Shown here: one piece after another, positions 42,920 to 54,421 of the stretch | Layout of the letters: each line of letters begins with the position of its first letter | Numbering within the stretch: position 1 is the first letter of the stretch | Origin: Mycolicibacterium chitae | GTDB lineage: Bacteria; Actinomycetota; Actinomycetes; Mycobacteriales; Mycobacteriaceae | Assembly: GCF_900637205.1 (NCBI RefSeq) | Contig: NZ_LR134355.1 | Coordinates: forward strand, 1,860,001 to 1,924,000 | DNA: 64,000 bases | Reading direction: 5' to 3' | Position numbers and translations under genes: made by a program | The notes under the pieces: model-generated | Told to the model about the DNA's origin: nothing | The model's input: only the letters and a program-made list of their open reading frames with translations | Databases searched by the model: none

Positions 42920-45430
42920 TCACATCGGCGGCGGTGGCGGCGGGGGTGCGACCGGCGGCGGAGGTGGGGGAGCCGGGGCCGGCGGCGGGGGTGGCGGCGC
43001 CAGGGTGATCGGCGGCAGGCCCGGAATCTCGATGATGTTCGGCGGCGGCGTGGCCGGCGGTGGCGGCGCCTCGGGCGGCGGGGGCGGGCCCGAGGGCCGG
43101 TCGTAGCGCGGCTGGTACACCGGTGCGGGAGCGATGCCGGTGCTGGTGTTGATGGTGATGATCGAGCGCGGGATGGTCTTGCCCTTCGGCGTGGTCCCCA
43201 CCACCGTGCCCCGCGACGCCGAGCTGTTGACCGGGGTGGGTTCGTCGGCGACCCGGAAACCGGCGTCGATCAACCGCTTCCGGGCCGCGTCGAGGTTCAG
43301 ACCGGTCACCGACGGCACCTCGCTGCCGGCGCCGCCGTCGACGTAGCGCGGATCGGTGGGCGGCAACCGCACCGGGCCCAGCTCCTCGGCGATCGGCTTC
43401 ATCGCGGTGTACCAGGTGCGGGCCGGCTCGTTGCCGCCGTACAGGCTGCCGCCGCCGCACTTGCGCAGCGGGTACGAGCAGATCCCCGACGGGTTGGGGC
43501 TGTCGTCGAAAATGTAGGTGGCGGCGGCGTATTGGTTGGTGAAGCCCAGGAAACCCGAGGACCGGTGCGATTCGGTGGTGCCGGTCTTGCCCGACATCGG
43601 CAGGGTCCAGCCCACCGAACCCGCTGCCGCCGTGGCGGTTCCGCCGGTGTGGTCCTCGCTGAGCGCGACGGTCAGGGTGTTGGCCAACCCCTCGGGGACG
43701 GCCTGCTCGCAGGCCGGGGTCTCCAGCGCCACCTCGCGGCCGTTGCGGTCGAAGATCTTGTCGATCGGCGTCGGCGGGCACCACACCCCGCCGGAGGCCA
43801 GCGTCGCCCCGACGTTGGACAGCTCGAGCGCGTTGACCTCCACCGGGCCCAGCGTGAAGGACCCGAGGTTCTGCCGCTTGAGGTACTCGGCGAGGCTCTC
43901 GTTGCTGTCCGGGTCGTAGGCCCGCGCGGTGCCCGGTTCGGCGTAGGAGCGCAGCCCCAGCCGCACCGCCATGTCGACGACGGGGGAGACCCCCACCTGC
44001 GAAATGAGCTTCGCGAACGCCGTGTTGGGGGACTTGGCCAGCGCGTCGGTGAGATTCATCGGGCTCCGGAAACTGGCCCCGCCGGCGTTGCGCACGCACC
44101 ACGTCATCTGCGGGCAGCCGGGCGAGGAGCTGCTGCCCAGGCCCTTGCCCTGAAACGTCTGCGGCACATCGAGGTCCGCGTTGATGCCCATCCCCAGATC
44201 CAGCGCCGCCGCGGCCGTGAAGATCTTGAAGATGGACCCGGCGCCGTCGCCCACCAGCGAATAGGGCTGCGGCTGGACGGTCTCGTTGCGCTTCAGGTTC
44301 AGCCCGTAGGTGCGGTTGTCGACCATCGCCAACACCCGGTGCGCGTCCTTGCCGGGCTGTACGACACTCATCACGCTCGCCACGCCGTCGAGGTCCGGGG
44401 CGGCCACCGAGTCGACGCCGCGCTTGACGCTGTCCTGCACCTTGGGATCCAGGGTGGTGCGGATCAGGTAGCCGTTGCGCGCCACGTCCTCCTTGCGCAG
44501 CCCGGCGCGCGCCAGATACTGCAGCGCGTACTCGCAGAAGAACGCCCGATCCCGTGCGGCGATGCAGCCCTGCGGCAGCGGCCGCGGATTGGGCAGCACC
44601 CCCAGGGGTTCGGCCTTGGCCGCGCGCAGTTCCTCGGCGCGCTCGGGCAGATTGTCGATCAGGGTGTCGAGCACGACGTTGCGGCGCGCCAGCGCACCCT
44701 CGGGGTTGGTGTAGGGGTTGAGTGCACTGGTGGACTGCACCATCCCGGCCAGCAGCGCCGCCTGCGGCCAGTTCAGGTCCGCGGCGTTGACCCCGAAGTA
44801 GGTGCGCGCCGCGTCCTGCACGCCGAACGCGCCGTTGCCGAACGACACCAGGTTCAGGTAGCGGGTCAGGATCTCCGGCTTGGGCAGCGCCTTGTTCAGC
44901 GCCATCGCCGCGCGCATCTCGCGGAGTTTGCGCGCCGGGGTGATCTCGATGGCCGCGCGCCGCTCGGCATCGGTTTGCGCGTCGACCAGGAAGTTGTAGT
45001 TCTTGACGTACTGCTGCTCGATGGTCGAGCCGCCGCGGGTGTCCTCGTCGTCGCGCAGATAACCGATCAGACCGGTCAGGGTGCCCTGCACGTCGACACC
45101 GTTGTGTTCGGCGAAGCGCTTGTCCTCGATCGAGACGATGGCCAGCTTCATGGTGTCGGCGATCCGCGCGGTCGGCACCGGCCAACGGCGCTGCGCATAC
45201 AGCCAGGCGATGGGCTTACCGGCGGCGTCGACCATCGTCGTGACGACGGGCACCTCGCCCTGCACCATCTTGGTGGAGTCCTCGCTGACCGAGTCCGAGA
45301 CGCGCATCGCGACCAGGCCCGCGGCCCCGGCGAACGGGAACACCAACGCGGCCACCAGCAACCCGGCGAGCACGCAGTACAGCGCCAGCTTGGCGACTGT
45401 TGCTCGGCGCTGCGGACCCTGGTCGGACAT
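42920..45430 (-). CDS. Class A penicillin-binding protein with PASTA domain (PonA2/PonA3-like)
   Basis: 836 residues from the ATG at 45430. One membrane helix (LALYCVLAGLLVAALVFPFAG) is followed by a transglycosylase domain (SIEDKRFAEHNGVD, GGSTIEQQYVKN, YLNLVSFGNGAFGVQ) and a transpeptidase domain (SIFK, SPN, SGKTGTT). One PASTA repeat (SEVPSVTGLNLDAARKRL) and a proline-rich tail (APPPPPPPAPAPPPPPP) follow. Makes and cross-links peptidoglycan. The PASTA domain fits the PonA2/PonA3 side of the mycobacterial family rather than PonA1; neighbours here do not settle which. Divergent from the DUF2252 gene. Confidence 0.94.
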   Translation of the reverse strand: MSDQGPQRRATVAKLALYCVLAGLLVAALVFPFAGAAGLVAMRVSDSVSEDSTKMVQGEVPVVTTMVDAAGKPIAWLYAQRRWPVPTARIADTMKLAIVSIEDKRFAEHNGVDVQGTLTGLIGYLRDDEDTRGGSTIEQQYVKNYNFLVDAQTDAERRAAIEITPARKLREMRAAMALNKALPKPEILTRYLNLVSFGNGAFGVQDAARTYFGVNAADLNWPQAALLAGMVQSTSALNPYTNPEGALARRNVVLDTLIDNLPERAEELRAAKAEPLGVLPNPRPLPQGCIAARDRAFFCEYALQYLARAGLRKEDVARNGYLIRTTLDPKVQDSVKRGVDSVAAPDLDGVASVMSVVQPGKDAHRVLAMVDNRTYGLNLKRNETVQPQPYSLVGDGAGSIFKIFTAAAALDLGMGINADLDVPQTFQGKGLGSSSSPGCPQMTWCVRNAGGASFRSPMNLTDALAKSPNTAFAKLISQVGVSPVVDMAVRLGLRSYAEPGTARAYDPDSNESLAEYLKRQNLGSFTLGPVEVNALELSNVGATLASGGVWCPPTPIDKIFDRNGREVALETPACEQAVPEGLANTLTVALSEDHTGGTATAAAGSVGWTLPMSGKTGTTESHRSSGFLGFTNQYAAATYIFDDSPNPSGICSYPLRKCGGGSLYGGNEPARTWYTAMKPIAEELGPVRLPPTDPRYVDGGAGSEVPSVTGLNLDAARKRLIDAGFRVADEPTPVNSSASRGTVVGTTPKGKTIPRSIITINTSTGIAPAPVYQPRYDRPSGPPPPPEAPPPPATPPPNIIEIPGLPPITLAPPPPPPAPAPPPPPPVAPPPPPPPM

Positions 45431-45595
45431 AGCAACCAGCCTAGGCCGTCGGCGATTTGCTGCCGCCCGATTCGGGCCGCGCGCCGCCGTCAACTGGTCG
45501 ACGACGACCGTGGCGGCAGTCGAGCGCCACGCGGTGACCCGACGGTGGCAACATGGGAGCCACCGAATCGACCCACAGCAGGAGGTGGTCGGACA

Positions 45596-47026
45596 GTGAG
45601 CAGCGCCGCGCCGGGGCGTCCACCGATCAGGCACACCGTGCTGGCCGACACCGACAGCAGTGCCTACCACTCACTGCTGCAGCGTCCGGTGACCCGTGCC
45701 GAGCGGTACGCGCTGGGCAAGAGCCTGCGCGACCGGGTGCACCGCCACGAGCTGGCCGCCTGGGAGCCGCCGCCGGATCGCCCCGACCCCATCCGGCTCA
45801 TCGAGCTCAATCATCATGGCCGCCAACCACACCTGATCCCGGTGCGGGTGGGCCGGATGGCCGCCTCGCCGTACGGCTTCCTGCGGGGCAGCGCCGTGGT
45901 GATGGCCGAGGATGTGGCCCGGCTGCCCGCGACCGGCATCACCCCGGTGGTGTGCGGCGACTCACACCTGGGCAACTTCGGGTTCTACGCCTCCCCGGAG
46001 CGCGACCTGGTGCTCGACCTCAACGACTTCGACGAGGCCCACCCGGGCGGCTGGGAATGGGACCTGCGCCGGCTGGTCGCCAGCATCTGGGTGGCCGGCC
46101 GGCAGAACGGCGCCGCCGAGGACGACTGCGGCGCCGCGGTGCGCTCGTGTGTCACCTCGTATCGGCTCGAGCTGCGCCGGCTGGCCGACGAGCCGCTGTT
46201 CTCCCGGTCCTTCACCCGCCTCGACGTCGAGCGGCTGGCGGGGCAGACGGCGCAGTCTCTGGCCGAGGAGGTGCGCCGCTCGGCGCGGCGGGCCCGCAAC
46301 CGCACCAGTGACCGCGCGCTGCCCCGGTTCACCCAGGAAGTCGACGGGGTGCGCCGCATCGTCGAGGAACCCCCGCTGATCACCCGGCTGCCGGACCGGG
46401 AGGCCGAGGCCCTGGCCGTGGCGCTCGACGAGTATCTGCAGACCCTCTCCACGCATTGGCGTCGCGTGCTGGGCGGCTACACGCTGCTGGACGTCGCGCA
46501 CAAGGTGGTCGGCGTCGGCAGTGTCGGGCTGCGCGCCTATGTCGCGCTACTGGAGGGGTCCTCGCCCGAGGACGTGGTGTTCCTTCAGCTCAAGCAGGCC
46601 CGGCGCTCGGTGCTGGCCCGCTACGTGCACGGCGAATCGGCCTGGCACGCGCATCAGGGGCAGCGCGTCGTCGAGTACCAGCAGGCGCTGCAGACGGTCA
46701 GCGATCCGCTGCTGGGCTGGACCACCGTCGATGGCCTGCAGTATTACGTGCGCCAGTTCCGCAACATGAAGGGCAGCATCGCCCTGGACTCCATGGACCC
46801 CGTCGCGCTCATCGACTACGCCGGTGTCGTCGGCCAACTGCTCGCCAAGGGGCACGCCCGCACCAGTGGCGCGTCGATGATCGCCGGCTACCTGGGCCGC
46901 TCGGAGAAGGTCGACGACGCGCTGTGCGAGTTCGCGCGCCGCTACGCCGATCAGACCGAGGCCGACCACGCGGCGCTGCTGGCCGCCGTCGACTCCGGGC
47001 GCCTGCCGATCGAACGCGGGGTGTAG
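45596..47026 (+). CDS. DUF2252 protein (kinase-like fold)
   Basis: 476 residues from a GTG at 45596 with AGGAGGTGG upstream. CGDSHLGNFGFY near residue 122 and LDLNDFDEAHPG near 140 are the conserved acidic and asparagine motifs of the family, which has a phosphotransferase/kinase-like fold. The ligand and substrate are unknown. Convergent with the aldo-keto reductase gene, 7 bp apart. Confidence 0.9.
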   Translation: MSSAAPGRPPIRHTVLADTDSSAYHSLLQRPVTRAERYALGKSLRDRVHRHELAAWEPPPDRPDPIRLIELNHHGRQPHLIPVRVGRMAASPYGFLRGSAVVMAEDVARLPATGITPVVCGDSHLGNFGFYASPERDLVLDLNDFDEAHPGGWEWDLRRLVASIWVAGRQNGAAEDDCGAAVRSCVTSYRLELRRLADEPLFSRSFTRLDVERLAGQTAQSLAEEVRRSARRARNRTSDRALPRFTQEVDGVRRIVEEPPLITRLPDREAEALAVALDEYLQTLSTHWRRVLGGYTLLDVAHKVVGVGSVGLRAYVALLEGSSPEDVVFLQLKQARRSVLARYVHGESAWHAHQGQRVVEYQQALQTVSDPLLGWTTVDGLQYYVRQFRNMKGSIALDSMDPVALIDYAGVVGQLLAKGHARTSGASMIAGYLGRSEKVDDALCEFARRYADQTEADHAALLAAVDSGRLPIERGV

Positions 47027-47033
47027 GTCGGCC

Positions 47034-48005
47034 TCAGCGGCGGCCGATCTTCTCCATCAGCAGATTGGCCATGCTGCGCGCCCCCGAGACCGGGTGGAAG
47101 GCGCGCGCCGCCGCCGTCAGCGCGGCCTGCGCTTCCGCGCTGAGCTCGATTTCGGCTGCGGCAACGTTGAATTCGAGTTGTTCGACGCTGGAGGCCCCCG
47201 GGATGGCGACGACGCCGGGCAGGTGAAGCAGCCAGGCCAGCGCCACCTGCGCGGGTTTGGCGTCGACGTCGTCGGCGACCTGACGCAGCACGTTGAGCAG
47301 CGGCTCGATGCGGGCGAGGTTCTCGGTGCCGAACAACGGGTTGGTGGCCCGGATCCCGCCGGGCCGGTTGTTCAGGCCGTACTTGCCGCCGAGCAGGCCC
47401 TGGGCCAGCGGGCTGTAGGCGATCACCATCCGGTTGTGTTGCTCGGCGAAGGGCACCAGGTCATCGAGGGGCTGCGGATTGGCCAGGGAGAAGTGCACCT
47501 GATTGCTGATCACCGGAAAGCCCAGTGCGGCATCGGCCTTGCGCCAGCGCTCCAGCGTGTAGGTGGAGACGCCGGCCGCACCGATGCGCCCGGTCTCCAG
47601 CAGTTCCCGCATTCCCGGCATGATCACCGAATCGGGGACCACCGGGTTGGGCTTGTGGATCTGATACAGCGGGATGGACTCGAGCCGCAGCCGCCGGGCG
47701 CTGGCCTCGGCGCGCTGCTTGATGACGGCCGGAAACGGCGCGACGGGGAAGACCTTGCTGGCCACCACGACCTCGGAGCGTTCCTCGCCGAGCGCGTCGG
47801 CCAGGATGCGTTCGCTCTTGCCGAACCCGTAGATCTCGGCGGTGTCGAACAGCGTGACGCCGAGTTCGCGGGCTCGCCGCACGATGTCGCGGGCGGCCCC
47901 GGCGGCGTAGCCCTCGCCGTAACCCCATTCCCGGGAACCGAATTGCCAGGTGCCCAGTCCGATCCGACTGACCTGACCGAGCCCATCCACCTCGAGGTAT
48001 TTCAT
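47034..48005 (-). CDS. Aldo-keto reductase
   Basis: 323 residues. The full AKR tetrad is visible: LFDTAEIYGFGKSE (Asp and Tyr), VVASKVFP (Lys) and LYQIHKPN (His). NADPH binding lies in the late AIPGASSVEQL segment. Reduces aldehydes or ketones; the substrate is not predictable. Confidence 0.92.
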   Translation of the reverse strand: MKYLEVDGLGQVSRIGLGTWQFGSREWGYGEGYAAGAARDIVRRARELGVTLFDTAEIYGFGKSERILADALGEERSEVVVASKVFPVAPFPAVIKQRAEASARRLRLESIPLYQIHKPNPVVPDSVIMPGMRELLETGRIGAAGVSTYTLERWRKADAALGFPVISNQVHFSLANPQPLDDLVPFAEQHNRMVIAYSPLAQGLLGGKYGLNNRPGGIRATNPLFGTENLARIEPLLNVLRQVADDVDAKPAQVALAWLLHLPGVVAIPGASSVEQLEFNVAAAEIELSAEAQAALTAAARAFHPVSGARSMANLLMEKIGRR

Positions 48006-48041
48006 GGCACCACCGTAGGTGATCTCGCGATTTCGGTGCGC

Positions 48042-50933
48042 TCAGTTGTTCTTGGTCGCGAGCCGGGTGATCGCGCCCTGCGACGGTCGCTGCTTCACCC
48101 GCTGCGGCCACCAGAACCACTTGCCCATCAGCGCCGCGATCGCCGGCGTCATGAACGCGCGGATCACCAGCGTGTCGAACATCAGGCCCATGCCGATCGT
48201 CGTGCCGATCTGGGCCACGACCACCATCTCGGAGACCATCATCGACATCATCGTGAACGCGAACACCAACCCGGCCGCGGTCACCACCGACCCGGTGCCG
48301 CCCATCGCGCGGATGATGCCGGTGTTGATGCCGGCGTGGACCTCTTCCTTGAGGCGGGCGACCAGCAGCAGGTTGTAGTCCGCGCCGACGGCCAACAGCA
48401 CGATCACCGCCATGGCCATCACCATGAAGTGCAGTTCGATGCCGATCAGGTGCTGCCACACCAACACCGACACGCCGAACGACGCGCCCAGCGACAGCAG
48501 CACGGTGCCGACGATGACGGCGGCGGCCACCAGGCTCCTGGTGATCAGCAGCATGATGATGAAGATCAGGCAGATGGCCGAGATGCCGGCGATCAGCAGG
48601 TCGTAGTTGTTGCCCTCCTGCATGTCCTTGAACGCCGCGGCGGTGCCGGCGACCTGGATCTTCGAGCCCTCCAGCGGGGTGCCCTTGATGGCCTCCTTGG
48701 CGGCCAGCTTGATGCCGTCGATGATCTTGATGCCGTCCGGCGTCAGCGGGTCACCGTCGTGAGAGATGATGAACCGCACCGACTTTCCGTCCGGTGAGAT
48801 GAAGCTCTCCATGCCGCGCTTGAAGTCCTCGTTGTCGAAGATCTCCGGCGGCAGATAGAACGTGTCGTCGTTCTTGGCGTCGTTGAACGCCCGCGTCATC
48901 GCCGTCTGGCCCTCCTGCTGGGCGGCCATCTGGTCCTGCAGACCCTTCTGGGTCTGGTACATCGTCAGCATCGTGGTGCGCATGTTGCGCATCGAGTCGA
49001 TCTGCGCGGGCAGCAGCGTGATCATCTGCGGCATCAGCTCGTTGAGCCGATCCATGTCCGGCAGCAGTTCCTCCATCTGCGCGGTCATGACGTCGGTGGC
49101 GTCGATGGCCTCCATCACCGAGCGCATCGACTGGCACATCGGGATGTTGTAGCAGTGCGGTTCCCAGTGCAGGTAGTTGCGGATCGGCCGGATGAAGTCC
49201 TCGAAATCGGAGATGTGGTCCCGCAATTCGACCAGGTTGTCCACCATGGTGTGGGTCTTGCCGACCATGCTGCTGGTGGTCGCCGCCATCTCGGTCATCA
49301 GCTCGACCATGCGGTCCATCGTGTCGATGTTGGTCTGCATGTCGTCGGCCTGCACCAGCATGTCGTCGATGCGGTCCATCAGGTACTTGCGGTTCATGTC
49401 CATCAAGATCCCGCCCTGACCCATCTGGGCCGGGATGGTGGAGAACTCGAGCGGCTCGCCCTCCGGACGGGTGATGGACTGCACCTCGCCGATGCCCGGC
49501 ACCCGGAACACCTCCTTGGCGATCTTCTCGATCACCAGGAAGTCGGCCGGGTTGCGCAGATCGCGGTCGGTCTCGATGAGGAGCAACTCGGGGTTCATCC
49601 GGGCCGCCGAGAAGTGCCGCTCGGCCGCCGAGAAGCCCTCCTGCGCGGGCAGGTCCTTGGGCAGGTAATTGCGGTCGTTGTAGTTGGTCTGGTAACCCGG
49701 CAGGGTCAGCAGCCCGATCAACGACAGCGCGATGGTGGCCAGCAGCACCGGGCCGGGCCAGCGCACCACGATGGTGCCGATGCGGCGCCACATCCGGATC
49801 CGCATCGCGCGTTTGGGCTCGAGGATCTTGCCGAAGCGGGTCGCGACGGTGACGATGGCCGGTCCCAGCGTCAACGCGGTGGCGACCACCACGACCATGC
49901 CGACGAACATGGGGATGCCCAGGGTCTGGAAGTAGGGCAGCCGGGTGAAGCTCAGACACAGCATGGCCCCGGCGATCGTCATACCGGAGGCCAGCACCAC
50001 GTGCGCGGTGCCGTGGAACATGTCGTAGTACGCCGACTCGCGGTCCAGGCCGTTGGTGCGGGCCTCCTGATATCGCCCGAATAGGAAGATCGCGTAGTCG
50101 GTGGCGGCCGCGACCGCCAAGGTCACCAATAGCTGGGTGGCGAACGTCGAGAGTCCGATGAGTTCGTGATAGCCGAGGAAGGCCACCACCCCGCGGGCCG
50201 AGGTGAGGCTCAGCACCACCATGACCAGCGCCAGGACCGTGGTGATGATCGACCGGTACACCAGCAGCAGCATGGTGATGATGACGACGAAGATGACCGA
50301 CTCGATGACGCGCACGGAGCGATCACCGGAGATCTGCTGATCGTTGGCCAGCGCCGAGCTACCGGTGATGTAGACCGTCAGGCCCGGGGGCGGCTCGAGA
50401 CCCTCGACCAGTTCGGTGACGGCCTGGACCGACTCGTTGGCCAGCGCCTCGCCCATGTTGCCGGCCAGGTACACCTGCACGTAGGTGGCCTTGCCGTCGG
50501 GGCTCTGCGCGCCGGCCTCGGTCAGCGGGTCGCCCCAGAAGTCCTGGACATGTTCGACGTGCTCGGTGTCCGCCTCGAGCTTGTCGATCATGTCGTCGTA
50601 GAAGTAGTGCGACGCGTCGTCGAGGGCGTGCTCGTGCTCGAGGACGATCATCGCCGAGCTGTCGGACTTGAACTCCTCGAAGACCTCGCCGACGCGCTTC
50701 ATGGCGATCACCGACGGGGCGTCGTCCGGGCTCATCGACACCGAGCGCATCTGCCCGACGACCTCGAGCTGCGGCACCGTCATGTTCAGCAGGGCCACGA
50801 ACGCGACCCAGGCGATGATCACCGGGACGGCGAGGGTGCGCAGCCACTTGGCCAGCCCGCGGCGCTTCTCCTGCTCCGGGGGCGGTGGGGTACCGGGGGG
50901 ACCGGCGGCCGCGCCGGGGATGATCGCGCTCAT
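48042..50933 (-). CDS. MmpL-type RND transporter
   Basis: 963 residues from the ATG at 50933. Twelve-helix RND layout: TM1 ([16 protein letters not shown]), first loop domain, TMs with [15 protein letters not shown], second loop domain of unusual Met-rich coil ([18 protein letters not shown]), and TMs with [16 protein letters not shown]; both Asp-Tyr proton-relay motifs (TDYA, ADYN) are intact. MmpL proteins export lipids or siderophores across the plasma membrane. No MmpS gene is beside it. Two palindromes lie upstream at 51020-51062. Confidence 0.95.
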   Translation of the reverse strand: MSAIIPGAAAGPPGTPPPPEQEKRRGLAKWLRTLAVPVIIAWVAFVALLNMTVPQLEVVGQMRSVSMSPDDAPSVIAMKRVGEVFEEFKSDSSAMIVLEHEHALDDASHYFYDDMIDKLEADTEHVEHVQDFWGDPLTEAGAQSPDGKATYVQVYLAGNMGEALANESVQAVTELVEGLEPPPGLTVYITGSSALANDQQISGDRSVRVIESVIFVVIITMLLLVYRSIITTVLALVMVVLSLTSARGVVAFLGYHELIGLSTFATQLLVTLAVAAATDYAIFLFGRYQEARTNGLDRESAYYDMFHGTAHVVLASGMTIAGAMLCLSFTRLPYFQTLGIPMFVGMVVVVATALTLGPAIVTVATRFGKILEPKRAMRIRMWRRIGTIVVRWPGPVLLATIALSLIGLLTLPGYQTNYNDRNYLPKDLPAQEGFSAAERHFSAARMNPELLLIETDRDLRNPADFLVIEKIAKEVFRVPGIGEVQSITRPEGEPLEFSTIPAQMGQGGILMDMNRKYLMDRIDDMLVQADDMQTNIDTMDRMVELMTEMAATTSSMVGKTHTMVDNLVELRDHISDFEDFIRPIRNYLHWEPHCYNIPMCQSMRSVMEAIDATDVMTAQMEELLPDMDRLNELMPQMITLLPAQIDSMRNMRTTMLTMYQTQKGLQDQMAAQQEGQTAMTRAFNDAKNDDTFYLPPEIFDNEDFKRGMESFISPDGKSVRFIISHDGDPLTPDGIKIIDGIKLAAKEAIKGTPLEGSKIQVAGTAAAFKDMQEGNNYDLLIAGISAICLIFIIMLLITRSLVAAAVIVGTVLLSLGASFGVSVLVWQHLIGIELHFMVMAMAVIVLLAVGADYNLLLVARLKEEVHAGINTGIIRAMGGTGSVVTAAGLVFAFTMMSMMVSEMVVVAQIGTTIGMGLMFDTLVIRAFMTPAIAALMGKWFWWPQRVKQRPSQGAITRLATKNN

Positions 50934-51019
50934 GCAGACATCACTGGGCCGCAAACTCCGTGCTGGTGCCGGTATCGGCCATCAGTAAAAAACCACCCGT
51001 GGTCGGTCGGGGAATCGCC

Positions 51020-51062
51020 AGTGCGAATTCGGCACTTCCGGATCTGTTAGTACGACTACTAA
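51020..51062. promoter_or_regulatory. Two palindromes upstream of mmpL (candidate operators)
   Basis: AGTGCgaattcgGCACT (51020-51036, 5-7-5) and TTAGTAcgacTACTAA (51047-51062, perfect 6-4-6). The region 50934-51159 is noncoding and lies upstream of the mmpL gene only. The second is typical in size and A/T content of TetR-family sites. No regulator gene is adjacent. Confidence 0.55.
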
Positions 51063-51159
51063 TACCAGACGGCGGTGCCGACCGGGGCCCTCGGTATGCC
51101 GAAACGGCCAGCCCGGACCTCCGCGCACGCGCCGGATCGCCGTCGCAGCCGGGTCGAGT

Positions 51160-51855
51160 CTAGCCGTCGGTCGTGGTCGCCCGGGACCGTCGCCAGGACC
51201 GGTAGCCGCTGCGGGCGGCGAAGACCCCGATGATCGCCATGACGCACCACACGGCGATGGCGGTGTAGGCCAGCGGCGCCGACAGGTCGCCGATCGAGGC
51301 GCCGAGCGCGGTGTAGACGAACGCCCGCGGGGCCGAGCCGATGAACGCGCCGACCGCCATCTGCCACAGCGGCACCCCGAACGCGCCGAACCCGTAGGAG
51401 GCCAGGGCGTCGGAGACGCCCGGGATGAAGCGCTGGCCGACGACGGCCCACAGGCCGCGCCGCTCGATCTGCGCGTCGAGCCGGTCGGCGCGCTCGGCGC
51501 CCAGCAGACCCCGCGCGCTGTCGCGGCCGGCGCGGCGCCCGGCCAGGCTGGCCACGGTCGCGGTGCCCACCGTCGCGCCGAGGGTCACGAAGGTGCCCAG
51601 CAGGGGTCCGAACAGGAAGCCGCTGCCGGCAGCGAGGATGGGCCCGGGCACGAAGACCGCCCCCAGCAGTGCCGAGACCACGACGTAGACCAGGGGCGCG
51701 GCCGGACCGGTGGAGGCGATGAAGCCACGGACGTCCTCGACGTCGATGACCCGCGCGATGGCCACCGCGTAGAACAACGCGAACAGGAACGCGAAGAACA
51801 CCAGCAGCCGCACGGCGTGGCGGCGCCGGGACACGGCGGGGGCGTCGTCGGTCAT
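51160..51855 (-). CDS. TVP38/TMEM64 (DedA-like) membrane protein
   Basis: 231 residues with about five hydrophobic segments. The family core FVPGPILAAGSGFLFGPLLGTFVTLG (split) and QRFIPGVSDALASYGFGAFGVP with its re-entrant loops is clear. Probably a phospholipid scramblase or flippase-like protein in the plasma membrane. Divergent from the PPOX-type gene, 59 bp apart. Confidence 0.88.
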   Translation of the reverse strand: MTDDAPAVSRRRHAVRLLVFFAFLFALFYAVAIARVIDVEDVRGFIASTGPAAPLVYVVVSALLGAVFVPGPILAAGSGFLFGPLLGTFVTLGATVGTATVASLAGRRAGRDSARGLLGAERADRLDAQIERRGLWAVVGQRFIPGVSDALASYGFGAFGVPLWQMAVGAFIGSAPRAFVYTALGASIGDLSAPLAYTAIAVWCVMAIIGVFAARSGYRSWRRSRATTTDG

Positions 51856-52281
51856 CGGCCGTCATCCTGCCGCACGCTGGAATAACCCGGCGAGTCCGCG
51901 GGGTTGTCGCCGACATGGCGACCATGTCGAAGGATCAACGGGAGCAGTATCTGGCCGGCGTGCACGTGGGGGTGATCGCGGTGGAGCGGCCCGACCGGGC
52001 CCCGCTGGCGGTGCCCATCTGGTACGGCTACGAGCCGGGCGGCGAGGTGCTGTTGTGGACCGAGCGGGAGTCGATCAAGCACAAGCTGATCGCGGCCGCC
52101 GGCCGGTTCGCCATCACCGTCCAGGACGAGCAGCCCCCGTACAAGTACGTCACGGCCGAGGGCGAGGTCACCGGGGTGGAGCCCGCGGCCGACGAGGTGG
52201 TCCGCGCCCTCGCGGTGCGCTACCTGGGCGAGGAGGCCGGTGCGGCGTTCGCGACGCAGAACAACACGCCGACGTCGGTGC

Positions 52282-53769
<1,488 letters not shown>

Positions 53770-53786
53770 GGGGGACTCCCTCCGCG

Positions 53787-53849
53787 ATTCAACGCTTGTT
53801 GAATTCCACGGTAGGCGCGCCTGCCGGGGCATGTCAACAGTTGTTGAAT
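53787..53849. promoter_or_regulatory. Two palindromic TetR operators
   Basis: ATTCAACgcttGTTGAAT (53787-53804, perfect 7-4-7) and TCAACagttGTTGA (53834-53847, 5-4-5, with GTTGAAT extended to the right). They share the TCAAC-N4-GTTGA core 47 bp apart and fill the divergent region between the FAD monooxygenase and the TetR gene. Confidence 0.8.
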
Positions 53850-53860
53850 AGACTCCGGGG

Positions 53861-54421
53861 GTGGCCACCAAGACCCGAGATGCCGATGCCACCCGTGCGA
53901 CGATCCTGGCGACCGCCCGCGCACAGTTCGGCGCGCACGGCTTCGAACGCACGACCATCCGCTCCGTGGCCGCCGCGGCCGAGGTGGATCCCGCGCTGGT
54001 GATGCACTACTTCGGCAGCAAGGCCAACCTGTTCGCCGAGGCTTCGCGCCTGGAGATCCCGTTCCCGGACCTGTCCGACACCCCGCCCGACCGCATCGCC
54101 GACGCGCTGGTGCCGCTGCTGGAGCAGGTGTGGGGCAGCGACGGCGCGTTCATCCCACTGCTGCGCGCCGCGGCCACCAACAAGGTTGCCGCCGACACGC
54201 TGCTGGAGGTTTTTGTCCAGCAGGTGGCGCCGGCTTTGGCTGCGGCGGCCGTCGACCGCCCGGCCGAGCGCGCGGCCCTGGTCGGTTCGCAGGTGCTCGG
54301 AATCGTGCTGGCGCGCAACATCGTTGGGGTGCCGCCGCTGGTGGCGATGGACACCGCCGACCTGGTGCAGTGGCTGCGTCCGGTGTTCGCCCGCTATCTC
54401 GCAGGCCCCGCGCCGCAGTAG
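53861..54421 (+). CDS. TetR-family repressor
   Basis: 186 residues from a GTG at 53861. HTH at about 10-55: ATILATARAQFGAHGFERTT, IRSVAAAAEVDPALVMHYFG. The C-terminal domain is helical. It almost certainly binds the TCAAC-N4-GTTGA sites just upstream, repressing itself and the divergent FAD monooxygenase. Ends one base before the convergent MFS gene. Confidence 0.93.
   Translation: MATKTRDADATRATILATARAQFGAHGFERTTIRSVAAAAEVDPALVMHYFGSKANLFAEASRLEIPFPDLSDTPPDRIADALVPLLEQVWGSDGAFIPLLRAAATNKVAADTLLEVFVQQVAPALAAAAVDRPAERAALVGSQVLGIVLARNIVGVPPLVAMDTADLVQWLRPVFARYLAGPAPQ

Noticed and set aside
43532..45595. The long upstream extension of the DUF2252 frame over the penicillin-binding protein gene
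   Set aside because: It is antisense to the PBP gene; the true start is the GTG at 45596 with a strong AGGAGGTGG site.
49155..51050. Plus-strand frames rich in His/Asp/Gln opposite mmpL
   Set aside because: Antisense to MmpL transmembrane and loop codons; no coherent protein pattern.
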